Shown: positions 17,031 to 25,163, counted from the stretch's first letter. The stretch is DNA of 64,000 bases from Candidatus Uhrbacteria bacterium (GCA_016222815.1 JACRQE010000006.1:1-64000), one strand, 5' to 3'. The notes: a model not told the origin generated them from the sequence alone. Program-made: numbers and translations.

Positions 17031-17504
17031 TCAGGCGACGATGAGGTCGTCGAGGAGCGAAAGGTCGAAGATGGCCACGGCCAAGCGTTCATCGGCTTGG
17101 AGCGGGAAGTAGAGGTCTACGTTCCGCTTGTCCCTCCGCGCTAGGGCGAAGCTCACGTCGAGCCGTTCCAGCAGGGCTTTCGCGATGTCCCGGTATTTCT
17201 CTTCGTGGACACGGCAATTTTGCGGGTGGATGAGGAGATCGTCCTTATCGCCGAACTTTTCGCAGACCTGTTCGGGGACAAGGTCGTCCCCAAGCTCTGC
17301 GTAGCTGTAGGCGCTGACGATCGTGTGGCGTCTCGCGTCGGGACGATGGCATCCGGGGATGCCTTTGGATGCCAAGGCTTCAGCATCGCTTTTTTCCAGA
17401 AGGATGCTGAAGAGCGTTGAGTCACCTGCGGGCTCGCTGAAATACAGGGTTAGGGTTGGGGATGCAGGAAATGAATCGTGGCGCAGGACAGACAGTCTCT
17501 CCAT
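17031..17504 (-). CDS. Hypothetical protein
   Basis: The 157-residue soluble protein has no signal peptide or membrane helix. It is rich in acidic and basic residues, with a possible structural site in PGCHRPDARRH and HPQNCRVHEEKYRD (His/Cys-containing stretches that could bind metal). I do not recognise it. A GGAGG site lies 8 nt before the ATG, and its own terminator supports a real gene. Upstream is a palindromic element and a divergent gene. Confidence 0.7.
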   Translation of the reverse strand: MERLSVLRHDSFPASPTLTLYFSEPAGDSTLFSILLEKSDAEALASKGIPGCHRPDARRHTIVSAYSYAELGDDLVPEQVCEKFGDKDDLLIHPQNCRVHEEKYRDIAKALLERLDVSFALARRDKRNVDLYFPLQADERLAVAIFDLSLLDDLIVA

Positions 17505-17598
17505 GTTCAGGCCTCCGAATGGGACCTATCGGGTCGAAAGAACGGGAATGGAGGGTAATGTATGTCCGATGTGGGCAGGCGGTCAAGAGGATGGGGCG

Positions 17599-17690
17599 GG
17601 TCGAGAACCGGCAGGAAATCATGGCTGCGGGTCTCGTTCAGGGATATCTCGAACACATCCTCGCTCATGATTTCCTGCCGGTTCCCGACC
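17599..17690. repeat. Palindromic element, copy 3 (unique arms, shared core)
   Basis: Arms at 17599-17623 and 17666-17690 match as inverted repeats at 24 of 25 positions (central part AACCGGCAGGAAATCATG). The 42-nt core, 17624-17665, starts GCTGCGGGTCTCGTT, contains AGGGATATC and ends CATCCTCGCT, echoing CTGCGG, GGGATAT and TCCTCGC of copy 1. It lies in the intergenic region between divergent genes starting at 17504 (minus) and 17786 (plus). Confidence 0.75.
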
Positions 17691-17785
17691 TTAGAAGGGG
17701 GGGGAGAAAAGATATCGGGTCGGTTATTGATTGATATGGCGGATTGGTGTAAAAGTTGGATGCCCTTTCAACCGGAGATGATGAG

Positions 17786-18457
17786 ATGAATGATGATGGC
17801 AGCCAGCCCAAAGGAGCAGAAACGGAAACAGGCGATGCGGATCCTTCTTTCAGCACGGCGCTGATTTTTTTCCTGGTGTTCATTTTTGCCGTTTGGGACC
17901 TGAACATCCTCAATTCCAGGTGGCGCGTCGACTTGCCGATCGGCTGGCTGAACAAGTGGCTGTTCTTGGCGCTCATCCCGTATCTGCTCGCTACAGCCAC
18001 GGCATACCACAGGATATTCCCGAAATATTCGGATCACGCCTTCGTCTGGTTCAGTTGGGCCATGTTGGCCTTGCATCTGTCCAGTATCGTGGGTTTCCCG
18101 GCGTACCATGTCCGGAACTTCGGGTGGACCCACTACGACTGTTTCAGGGATCCGGAAATCTGGTCATCCCGCCATGGCGAAATGACCGGACGGATCAGCG
18201 GTCATCTGTGTGGCGATAAGCTTCTGAGGTGCGACGATTCGACTGCGGGTCACGTGAGCTTCGTGGTCATCGAGACGGATCCTCTGCTTTGGTACGAACC
18301 GCATTTCGCGGTCGATGAGGCGGAAAGCAGGGTCAGGGTAGCGAAAGTGGAGATGGGGCAGAATCCTCCCGCCATCGGCACCAGGGTCATCGTCGAAAGA
18401 CATGATTTTCCCGTCGGTCAGACGTTACCTCCCAGGGCATTCCGCGTTTTGCCGTGA
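17786..18457 (+). CDS. Hypothetical membrane protein
   Basis: About 223 residues from ATG 17786; the frame is open from 17756. After an acidic N-terminus come three membrane helices (ALIFFLVFIFAVWDL, WLFLALIPYLLATATAY, FVWFSWAMLALHLSSIVGF) and then a soluble C-terminal half of about 110 residues with an OB-like or beta-rich pattern (GHVSFVVIETDPLLW, ESRVRVAKVEM, GTRVIVERHDF). No family recognised. A terminator follows immediately. Confidence 0.7.
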   Translation: MNDDGSQPKGAETETGDADPSFSTALIFFLVFIFAVWDLNILNSRWRVDLPIGWLNKWLFLALIPYLLATATAYHRIFPKYSDHAFVWFSWAMLALHLSSIVGFPAYHVRNFGWTHYDCFRDPEIWSSRHGEMTGRISGHLCGDKLLRCDDSTAGHVSFVVIETDPLLWYEPHFAVDEAESRVRVAKVEMGQNPPAIGTRVIVERHDFPVGQTLPPRAFRVLP

Positions 18458-18473
18458 AGCATACCCGGTACTC

Positions 18474-18508
18474 GCCGTTCCGTAACTCCACGGAGCGGCG
18501 TTTTCTTT
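18474..18508 (+). terminator. Rho-independent terminator
   Basis: Stem GCCGTTCCGT / ACGGAGCGGC (one G-T wobble) with a 6-nt loop AACTCC, followed by GTTTTCTTT. It ends just before the -10 box of the next gene. Confidence 0.8.
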
Positions 18509-18515
18509 ATCATGC

Positions 18516-18521
18516 TATACT
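18516..18521 (+). promoter_or_regulatory. Extended -10 promoter (TGCTATACT) for a near-leaderless GT4 gene
   Basis: TG-C-TATACT ends 11 bp before the ATG at 18533, so the predicted mRNA leader is about 5 nt. No -35 consensus is present because the preceding terminator occupies that position. Confidence 0.6.
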
Positions 18522-18532
18522 TTTTGCCGAAT

Positions 18533-19660
18533 ATGCTTATCGGAATCGAGGCGACGCGAGCCAACAAAACCGCGAAAACGGGGGTGGAGTGGTATGCCTG
18601 GCACGTCATCCAAGAACTAAAAAGCTTGACCTTGAACGACGGGAATTCCTGGATCCTGTACTCCAATGCGCCGCTGGCCGGAGGGCTTGAGAAGCTGCCG
18701 GAGAATTGGTTCGAGGAACGGCTCAAATGGCCTCTGCCGTACGGCTGGACGCAGTTCAGGCTGTCTTGGGATTTGCGCAAACATCCGGTGGATGTGCTGT
18801 GGATGCCGGGCAGTACTTTGCCGCGCATCTTCCCGAAGAAGACCGTGGTCACGGTGCACGACGTGGGTTTCCACCACCTGCCAAAGCTCTACAAACCACG
18901 TCAGGTGCATATCCACGAGCAAGCCATGCGGGAGATCAAGAAGAAGGCGGCGCGCATCATCGCGGTCTCGGAATTCTCGGGACGGGACATCGCGGAATCA
19001 TACGGCATAGACCCCAAGAACATCGCCATCACTTATCCTGGAGTGGATTTCGAGACATACCATCCGATTACCGATGCGGCGGAGATTGAAGAGAGATTGC
19101 GCCGCTACCGCCTGTCGCAGCCTTTCTATATCTATGTCGGTAGGTTGGAAGCCAAGAAAAATATCGTGACGCTCATCAAGGCGTTCAGCCGGTTCAAAAC
19201 GCAACGCGGCGTGGGCGATCCGTTCAAGCTGGCTTTGGTCGGTGCACCGGGGTTCGGGTACGAAAACATTAAACGTGAAATAAATAATTCACCGGTAAAA
19301 TCCGATATCCTTGAACTCGGTTACGTGCCGGAAGCGGACAAACCATATCTATTGGCTGCGGCCGAGGCGTTAGTCCATCCATCGTTTTATGAAGGTTTCG
19401 GTATACCTCCAGTCGAAGCAATGGCATGCGGTTGTCCGGTGGTCTCCTCCAATGCTGCTTCTTTGCCCGAGATCCTGGGGGGCGCGGCGCTGTATTTTTC
19501 ACCTGAAGAACCTGAGCAACTGACGACCCTGCTCGATAAACTGGCGCAGGATTGGGAGACTAAAAATAAAATGAAGGAGATGGGCATCGAAAGGGCAAAA
19601 CGGTATTCCTGGAAATCCACAGCCCAGAGAACCCTTCCGGTCCTGACATCTTGGGGGTAG
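18533..19660 (+). CDS. Glycosyltransferase family 4
   Basis: 375 residues from ATG 18533 (MLIGIEATRANKTAKTGVEW, the usual start of this CPR GT4 group); an upstream ATG at 18512 lies inside the promoter. The GT-B C-terminal lobe shows FYIYVGRLEAKKNI and the catalytic/nucleotide-binding stretch HPSFYEGFGIPPVEAMACG. It transfers a sugar from an NDP or GDP donor to a glycan at the cytoplasmic face. The acceptor is unknown. The next gene, a TrmB regulator, starts 11 nt after its stop and may be co-transcribed. Confidence 0.9.
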   Translation: MLIGIEATRANKTAKTGVEWYAWHVIQELKSLTLNDGNSWILYSNAPLAGGLEKLPENWFEERLKWPLPYGWTQFRLSWDLRKHPVDVLWMPGSTLPRIFPKKTVVTVHDVGFHHLPKLYKPRQVHIHEQAMREIKKKAARIIAVSEFSGRDIAESYGIDPKNIAITYPGVDFETYHPITDAAEIEERLRRYRLSQPFYIYVGRLEAKKNIVTLIKAFSRFKTQRGVGDPFKLALVGAPGFGYENIKREINNSPVKSDILELGYVPEADKPYLLAAAEALVHPSFYEGFGIPPVEAMACGCPVVSSNAASLPEILGGAALYFSPEEPEQLTTLLDKLAQDWETKNKMKEMGIERAKRYSWKSTAQRTLPVLTSWG

Positions 19661-19671
19661 GATGAAAATAT

Positions 19672-20427
19672 ATGTACGAAGCCACGGCGAGATTGTTGGA
19701 ACTTGGGTTGAGTGACAAAGAGGCTTGCGTCTATTTGGCAATGTTGGAGTTGGGGCCGGCGAGCGTCCAAGACATCGCGAAGAAATCCAAAGTTAATCGT
19801 TCGACGACTTACCTAACGCTCGAGGATCTGAAGAAGAGGGGATTGGCGTCGAGTTCGATGAAAGGCAAGAAGACTTTGTTCACGGCAGAATCACCGAGCA
19901 GGTTGGCGGCAGTTTTGAACCGCGAGAAGCAGGAACTGGATGAGAAAAAGAAAAAGCTGGAAGATTCCATCCCGTATTTCATGGCACTGTACAATGCGGT
20001 TGAAGATAAACCGCAGGTCAGGTTTTTTGAAGGTGATGAGGGAATAATGGCTGTGCGTGAAATCATGCAGCAGTCGCGTGGGGAATATTTGAGTTTCGCG
20101 GCCATAGACGAAGGGACGCTTCGCATCTCGAAGATAAATGAGGGGCAACGGGTGAAGATGGCGCGACGTATGCATGGACGATACATTTTTTCGCTCAAGG
20201 CCGGCATGCAGAGGCCTAAGACGGATTTGACGAATTGGGAGGTGAGGGAAATCCCTTATGGGACCTCCCCGTTCACCGGAGAGATCAATATCGTGGATAA
20301 TAAAGTCGCGGCTTTTGTGGTCAAAACGCGGCCGGTCGCGTTTTTGGTGGAAAACAAGGAAATGGCGGAATTGTTCAAGGCGCTATTCAATGCGGCCTGG
20401 CGGATGGCGAAGGAAGTCAGTCGATAG
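19672..20427 (+). CDS. TrmB-family transcriptional regulator
   Basis: The 251-residue protein begins with a winged helix (LLELGLSDKEACVYLAMLELGPASVQDIAKKSKVNRSTTY, recognition helix VNRSTTYLTLEDLKKRGL), then a coiled linker rich in Lys/Glu (REKQELDEKKKKLED). The C-terminal effector-like domain of about 140 residues includes VRFFEGDEGIMAVREIM, typical of short TrmB proteins. Archaeal TrmB members sense sugars; here the ligand is unknown. It lies directly behind a glycosyltransferase, so control of surface sugar genes is a reasonable inference. Confidence 0.85.
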   Translation: MYEATARLLELGLSDKEACVYLAMLELGPASVQDIAKKSKVNRSTTYLTLEDLKKRGLASSSMKGKKTLFTAESPSRLAAVLNREKQELDEKKKKLEDSIPYFMALYNAVEDKPQVRFFEGDEGIMAVREIMQQSRGEYLSFAAIDEGTLRISKINEGQRVKMARRMHGRYIFSLKAGMQRPKTDLTNWEVREIPYGTSPFTGEINIVDNKVAAFVVKTRPVAFLVENKEMAELFKALFNAAWRMAKEVSR

Positions 20428-20507
20428 ATCAAACCAGCTAATTAAGCGAAAATAGGAGCATAATGCGTAATTTAAGGCAATAATTTACAGTTTTTGTTTA
20501 AGTTTAG

Positions 20508-20540
20508 AATATGGCTCATTTAAGCCATATTTTTGTTATT
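20508..20540 (+). terminator. Rho-independent terminator after the TrmB gene
   Basis: 9-bp stem AATATGGCT / AGCCATATT with loop CATTTA, then TTTGTTATTTT. The stem is AT-rich but the U-run is strong. Confidence 0.7.
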
Positions 20541-20558
20541 TTGGTTGACGTTAGAGAC

Positions 20559-20587
20559 TTGACAAAATCATAGAATAGTGCTATATT
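20559..20587 (+). promoter_or_regulatory. Strong sigma-70-type promoter for the Cys/Gly-rich lipoprotein
   Basis: TTGACA (20559-20564), exactly 17 bp, TATATT (20582-20587). Start of transcription near 20594, leaving a leader of about 130 nt that holds a large palindrome (20610-20682) and a hairpin next to the ribosome binding site (TTCCGAC / GTCGGAA, 20696-20712). Confidence 0.8.
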
Positions 20588-20609
20588 TATTCGTTCTTTG
20601 GACAAGTGT

Positions 20610-20682
20610 GCCTGTGTTGCCTTGAATGTAGGGAAGAATCTTGGAGAGAGATCCTTCGTTACATTCAGGGTGACAAACAGGC
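20610..20682. repeat. Long imperfect palindrome in leader, GAAGGATCT-type repeat
   Basis: Left arm 20610-20641 and right arm 20648-20682 are imperfect inverted repeats of about 30 nt (TTGAATGTA / TACATTCAG within GCCTGT...ACAGGC). The right arm, AGATCCTTC...TTCAGGGTGACA, resembles the very common bacterial palindromic repeat with TGTCATTCTGA...GAAGGATCT. It would fold as a long hairpin in the 5' leader of the following gene. Confidence 0.65.
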
Positions 20683-20723
20683 GGAAACCATTTTTTTCCG
20701 ACGTGGTCGGAAAGGAGAGTCTC

Positions 20724-22334
20724 ATGTATAAGTCAGTTCTCGGTTACATCGCGATTGCGGCAACTCTCGTGGCGTGTGCTGACATCAGCGAGGAGCCGGT
20801 TGCGGCTGCTGGTGCGGCGGGCGAGGCGGGAGCGGCTGGAACGGCAGGTTCGGCGGGTGGATCCAACGTGGTCCCGCCCGGAACCGGCGGTTCGGCTGGA
20901 GCGTCGAGTCCTTCGACCGGCGGCAGTGCCGGCGAAGCGGGCAGCTCCAATCCGGTGCTGCCTGATGCGGGCACGGCCGGCGAGGCTGGTTCTGCTCCCA
21001 CTGGGGACGCCGGAACGGTCTGCGCAGGCGAGTCGTGCAATTACGGCAGCGCAGCCGCGTGCGTCCAGGGCGATAACGTCTACCTGTGTTCGTGCCTGGG
21101 TATTTACCTGCCCGCAGGCGTGAACATCACGTGCGACGGCGACGCGGGCGGCAGCGGTGGTTCGACCGGAGGCTCGGGCGGTTCTGGCGGCAACTCGAAT
21201 CCGGTCCTACCGGATGCGGGAGCAGCGGGTACTGGCGGAACGACCTCGACGGGCGGCAGCAGCGGTTCGACCGGAACGGTTTGCGCTGGCGCTACGTGCG
21301 TCTATGGCTCGACCGCGACGTGCGTCCAAAACGGCGTGACGTACACCTGCAGCTGTCTGGGGATTTACCTCCCGCAGGGCAGCGGCGTGGTGTGCAGCGA
21401 TGCTGGCACGGGCGGAAGCAGTGGTTCGGGCGGAAGCTCGGGCAGCGGCGGAACGGCGGGGACTGGCGGGTCGGGTGGCAACACCGCGACGGCCGGGACC
21501 ATGGTCGTGACCGTTGTCGTGCCGACGAGCGGTACGCACGCGTACACGGTGTACGCACAGACCCTATCGTTCATGCCCGGAGAACCGGATTGGAATTCGC
21601 CGAAGACGGTGAACGGGACGCGTGCAACGGTGTCGTACACGGCGTACGCGGGCTCGCAATTCAAGCTCGGGGGTTACTACGATCCGGAAGCCGGACAAGA
21701 CCCCTGGAAGCATCAGTACTGCGACCCAAGTTCTCTGAAGTTGACCGCGACGGTGTTCGCCACGCTCGACGGCAAGGCGTTGCCTGCGCCCACCGTGAAG
21801 AGCAATGGCCAGAACGGGTGCGACCTGTGGATCACGGCTACGCCGCTGGTCGCGGGGACCGATGATGCGGATGGCGACGGGTACAAGGCCCACGCCAGCG
21901 ACACCTCGATCAAGGATTGCAACGACAACAATGCCGCAGTCCACCCCGGACAGGTCGAGACGCCGGATGACACGATGGACATGGACTGCGACAGCCTGCC
22001 GAACGCGGCGCGCGTCGGGTACCGGCTCATCGTGGGACAGTCGTCGTACACCCCGGTGCTCTACGACTGGGGCCACGGCGGCACGCAGTACCCGATGGCG
22101 TGGAATGGCTCGGGATACGAAACGTTCATCCCCAAGCCGATCGCGGCCGCGGACTTCGTGGTCCAGTACGGTTCGAGCCAGTGGAACGTGGGCTGGAACT
22201 ACAACAGCCCAGGCTCGTGCATCACGTTTGCGACCGTCCAGGTTTTCCTGGAGGGTTCGAACACGCTGTTGCAGACGTCCCAGGTGGCAATCCCGCAGTA
22301 CACGACCTGCCACACGGTCGTGTCTGGGCTCTAG
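20724..22334 (+). CDS. Large secreted lipoprotein with Cys-rich repeats and MopE-like metal-binding motif
   Basis: 536 residues from ATG 20724 (site AAAGGAG); earlier in-frame codons lie in the leader. The signal peptide ends in TLVAC, so Cys18 is lipidated. Gly/Ala/Ser-rich linkers separate two homologous Cys-rich modules (about 97-137 and 185-224; GTVCAG.SC.YG...CSCLGIYLP). A beta-rich domain follows. Near residues 375-420 is DADGDGYKAHASDTSIKDCN, which with NDNNAAVHPG resembles the putative metal-binding motif of MopE-type proteins. The last domain has aromatic-rich strands and may bind carbohydrate. Composition (long Gly/Ser runs, C-ending codons) is unlike the neighbours and resembles Myxococcota-type surface proteins, suggesting horizontal transfer. 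Confidence 0.8.
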   Translation: MYKSVLGYIAIAATLVACADISEEPVAAAGAAGEAGAAGTAGSAGGSNVVPPGTGGSAGASSPSTGGSAGEAGSSNPVLPDAGTAGEAGSAPTGDAGTVCAGESCNYGSAAACVQGDNVYLCSCLGIYLPAGVNITCDGDAGGSGGSTGGSGGSGGNSNPVLPDAGAAGTGGTTSTGGSSGSTGTVCAGATCVYGSTATCVQNGVTYTCSCLGIYLPQGSGVVCSDAGTGGSSGSGGSSGSGGTAGTGGSGGNTATAGTMVVTVVVPTSGTHAYTVYAQTLSFMPGEPDWNSPKTVNGTRATVSYTAYAGSQFKLGGYYDPEAGQDPWKHQYCDPSSLKLTATVFATLDGKALPAPTVKSNGQNGCDLWITATPLVAGTDDADGDGYKAHASDTSIKDCNDNNAAVHPGQVETPDDTMDMDCDSLPNAARVGYRLIVGQSSYTPVLYDWGHGGTQYPMAWNGSGYETFIPKPIAAADFVVQYGSSQWNVGWNYNSPGSCITFATVQVFLEGSNTLLQTSQVAIPQYTTCHTVVSGL

Positions 22335-22378
22335 CAAGCACATTCCCACATCGCACCCTGCGATGTGGTCTCTCAAGG

Positions 22379-22425
22379 CCGGGCAGCTCTTCCGATGTTC
22401 ATCGGAATCGAGCTCCCGGTCTTTT
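22379..22425 (+). terminator. Rho-independent terminator after the Cys/Gly-rich lipoprotein gene
   Basis: A long interrupted stem (CCGGG...AGCTC...TTCCGAT pairing with ATCGGAA...GAGCT...CCCGG) is followed by TCTTTTC. A second hairpin (CCACATCGCA / TGCGATGTGG) lies just upstream. Confidence 0.8.
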
Positions 22426-22479
22426 CATTTTGCTCAATCTAGCCAAATCCGCATATTTTAGCCTTTTATGCGTAACCTA

Positions 22480-22508
22480 TTGACATAAACACCGTATTTT
22501 GTTAGGGT
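22480..22508 (+). promoter_or_regulatory. Promoter for the TSP3 lipoprotein
   Basis: TTGACA (22480-22485), 17-bp spacer, TAGGGT (22503-22508), in an A+T-rich stretch. The leader of about 135 nt contains a hairpin CCGACCA / TGGTCGG (22559-22574) and the 11-mer TCTTTGGACAA (22579-22589), which also occurs in the leader of the preceding lipoprotein gene (20595-20605). The interval 22335-22648 otherwise holds no gene. Confidence 0.6.
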
Positions 22509-22648
22509 CACATATTCCCTCAATGTGTGATTCTTAAGCTTTTTGAGGCGAGGGGATTCCGACCATCTGGTCGGATGATCTTTGGACAACTTGAGAGAAG
22601 CGAGGCTCCGAAATAACTCGGGGTCTGGATTCAGGAGGACGACCAGTC

Positions 22649-25039
22649 ATGCACAACAGATGGAAGAATTTCAGTCTCTTCTTGGCCCTCATGGCCGCTT
22701 TCTTCGTCGCGTGTTCGGCGAACGTGCCGACGGACGAGAATGCGGGCCAGGCGGTCCAACGTATCGACCAGGACAACGACGGGATTCCGGACTGCACGGA
22801 TCCGCTCATCGCGGCCGTGGACAGCTACGGGAACCCGTTGCCCGAATGCGTTCGGGTCGACAACTGCCCCACTCGCGCGAACCACGACCAGGCCAACGTC
22901 GACGGCGACGCCAGCGGCAACGCGTGCGACACGGATATCGACGGCGACTTGGTGGACAACTGCGCGGACCACGGTGTGGTCCCGTGCAACGACACCACGG
23001 CCGGCAGCGGACGAACAGTCGCGAGCACGCAGCTCGATTCGTGCCTGTACGTCGTGAACCCCAAGCCTGCCTGCGAGGTCGACGGCGACTGCGCGCTGGC
23101 CGGCGGGACGTGCGTCACGGGTTTCTGTTCGGGACAGCTCGACACGGACGCCGATGGAATCGGCGACCAGTGCGACGGCGACAACGACAACGACGGCATC
23201 CTGAACGACGCCGACAATTGCGAGAAGGTCGCCAACCCGGACCAGGCCGACAAGGACATGGACGGCGCCGGCAACGCCTGCGACTTCGACTTGGACAACG
23301 ATCACTATTGTGATCCGGCTGCGCCGAAGGTCGATTGTGTCGGAACCGACAACTGCCCGTCTGTGGCGAACTACAACCAGACGGACAACGACATCGACGG
23401 CTTGGGCGACGCGTGCGATCCGGATGACGACAACGACGGCATCCCGGACTCGTCGGACAACTGCCAGTTGGTCGCGAACGCCAGCCAGCTCGACACGGAC
23501 AAGAACGGGGTCGGCGACGCATGCGGCAACGACTTCGACGGCGACGGCGTGGTCAACGGCAACGACAACTGCATCTACGTGAAGAACGTGGACCAGGCTG
23601 ACGATGACCATGACGGCACGGGCAACAAGTGCGAAGGTGACACGGACGGAGACGGGGTCTCCGACTGCGTCAACGCCAAGCTCCAGTACCTGGACCCGGC
23701 GTGCGTGGCCAAGGACAACTGCCCGGTGACCCCGAACTGGAACCAGCAGGATCTGGACGCCGACAAGATCGGCGACCTGTGCGACCCGGATGCGGACGGC
23801 GACACGGTCCCGAACGTCACGGACAACTGCCCGATGATTCCCAACCCGGACCAGGCGGACATGGACGGCGACGGCACGGGCAACGTGTGCGACGACGATA
23901 CGGACGGCGACAAGATCCTGAACGGATTGGACAACTGCCCGCTCATCGTGAATCCGAACCAGGCCAACGCGGACGGCGACCAGTACGGCGACCTCTGCGA
24001 CTTGGATGGAGACAACGACGGGTACTGCGACAGCGTCCAGCTGGCCAACAGCCAGTGCACGGGCGTGGACAACTGCGTCGCGGTGTACAATCCGTCCCAG
24101 AGCGACATGGACAAGGACGGCATCGGCGACGGTTGCGATACGGATGCGGACGGTGACGGCGTTACGGTGGCGGCAGGCGACTGCTGCGACACGGGCCTGG
24201 AAGTCAGCGGCATCCGCGTGTGCAACTCGCTCACGGCCGCACTCATCACCCCGGCGACCCAGGAAGTCTGCGACCGGCAGGACAACAACTGCAACGGCGT
24301 CGTGGACGACGGCGTGGACGACGATTTGGACGGGTGGAGCGACATGAGCTACCCGGACAGCGCGGCGTGCCCGACGAGCCTGGGCGGCAAGGGCGACTGC
24401 GACGACACCAACAAGAACGTGCATCCCGGTGACGGGACGTGCGGAGGAGCTGGCGGTTCGGGAGGCAGCGCAGGAGCCGGCGGTACGGCTGGTGCAGGCG
24501 GAACGGGCGGCTCGGGCGGAACCGGAGGAACCGGTGGCACGGGCGGCAGCGGCGGAACGGGCGGAACGGGCGGCTCGGGCGGAACCGGAGGAACCGGTGG
24601 CACGGGCGGCAGCGGCGGCTCGGGTGTCATGCACACCCTGGTCTTCACCTGGACTCCGGCCGATGGGTATACGCCCACGGCGCCGGTCGCGGTCGTGGTC
24701 GAGGGCTGGTATAAAGATCCGAACCAGGTCATGCACCCCTGGGGCACGCTCTGCGCCCAGAACCTGGTGACTGGATCGTACGTGTGCTCGGTGGACATCC
24801 CGTCGGGTTCGAACCTGGTCTTCAACGACAAGTACACGAACTCGGCCGCACTCGGCGGCTTCTGCTGGGTGTTCGACAAGTCCAACGACTTCCCGTGCGG
24901 CGGCAAGGGCGCGGTAGTCGGGAGCACGGTCGTGACCTACAACGGCAACACGGTTCCGTACACCCTGATCTGGAACGGCCTGGGCGCTGCGCCGCCCAAC
25001 GCCGTGTACTTCAACGCGCAGATTGCCTCGACGCCGTAA
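22649..25039 (+). CDS. Thrombospondin type-3 repeat lipoprotein with MopE-like region
   Basis: The 796-residue protein starts at an ATG behind AGGAGG. Its signal peptide ends FFVAC (lipidated Cys22). Residues of about 35-490 hold nine copies of the calcium-binding TSP3 pattern DNCP..xNxxQxDxDxDGxGDxCD. A MopE-like segment follows (VCDRQDNNCNGVVDDGVDDDLDG...GDCDDTNKNVHPG), then a Gly/Ser/Thr linker of about 60 residues. The C-terminal beta-domain (about 667-796) has four Cys. It is expected on the outer cell face with Ca2+-dependent rigidity, perhaps for adhesion. It shares leader motifs and architecture with the previous gene, so the two look like a paralogous or co-acquired pair of foreign origin. 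Confidence 0.88.
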   Translation: MHNRWKNFSLFLALMAAFFVACSANVPTDENAGQAVQRIDQDNDGIPDCTDPLIAAVDSYGNPLPECVRVDNCPTRANHDQANVDGDASGNACDTDIDGDLVDNCADHGVVPCNDTTAGSGRTVASTQLDSCLYVVNPKPACEVDGDCALAGGTCVTGFCSGQLDTDADGIGDQCDGDNDNDGILNDADNCEKVANPDQADKDMDGAGNACDFDLDNDHYCDPAAPKVDCVGTDNCPSVANYNQTDNDIDGLGDACDPDDDNDGIPDSSDNCQLVANASQLDTDKNGVGDACGNDFDGDGVVNGNDNCIYVKNVDQADDDHDGTGNKCEGDTDGDGVSDCVNAKLQYLDPACVAKDNCPVTPNWNQQDLDADKIGDLCDPDADGDTVPNVTDNCPMIPNPDQADMDGDGTGNVCDDDTDGDKILNGLDNCPLIVNPNQANADGDQYGDLCDLDGDNDGYCDSVQLANSQCTGVDNCVAVYNPSQSDMDKDGIGDGCDTDADGDGVTVAAGDCCDTGLEVSGIRVCNSLTAALITPATQEVCDRQDNNCNGVVDDGVDDDLDGWSDMSYPDSAACPTSLGGKGDCDDTNKNVHPGDGTCGGAGGSGGSAGAGGTAGAGGTGGSGGTGGTGGTGGSGGTGGTGGSGGTGGTGGTGGSGGSGVMHTLVFTWTPADGYTPTAPVAVVVEGWYKDPNQVMHPWGTLCAQNLVTGSYVCSVDIPSGSNLVFNDKYTNSAALGGFCWVFDKSNDFPCGGKGAVVGSTVVTYNGNTVPYTLIWNGLGAAPPNAVYFNAQIASTP
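24445..24625. repeat. In-gene GGAACGGGCGGC-type triplet repeats
   Basis: Tandem 6- and 9-nt units coding for GGTGG and GGSGG within the TSP3 lipoprotein gene, including a near-exact duplication of about 60 nt (around 24504-24556 and 24558-24610). Such tracts are prone to length change by slippage. Confidence 0.75.
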
Positions 25040-25073
25040 GCGCCAAGGCGAAGCTTCTCTCCCACCTCAACTC

Positions 25074-25112
25074 AAGGCCGACCTGACTCACGCGAGCAGG
25101 CCGGCCTTTTCC
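25074..25112 (+). terminator. Rho-independent terminator after the TSP3 gene
   Basis: AAGGCCG...CCTG pairs with CAGG-CCGGCCTT and is followed by TTTTCC. It lies 35 nt after the stop. Confidence 0.75.
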
Positions 25113-25163
25113 ATATCTTAAGGTTTTTTGATTGGCGTGAACCAGGCTGATGACAAAATAATC

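Noticed and set aside
21086-21865. Overlapping + strand ORF of 259 codons
   Set aside because: Frame shadow of the Cys/Gly-rich lipoprotein; Arg/Trp-rich, no start signal.
24445-24625. Repeat array resembling CRISPR spacing
   Set aside because: Units are in-frame Gly/Ser/Thr codons inside the lipoprotein gene, with no spacer-repeat alternation.
22631-24736. 701-codon minus-strand ORF opposite the TSP3 lipoprotein
   Set aside because: Repetitive GAC/AAC codons on the + strand leave the antisense frame free of stops; the product (Val/Ala/Arg repeats) is an artefact.
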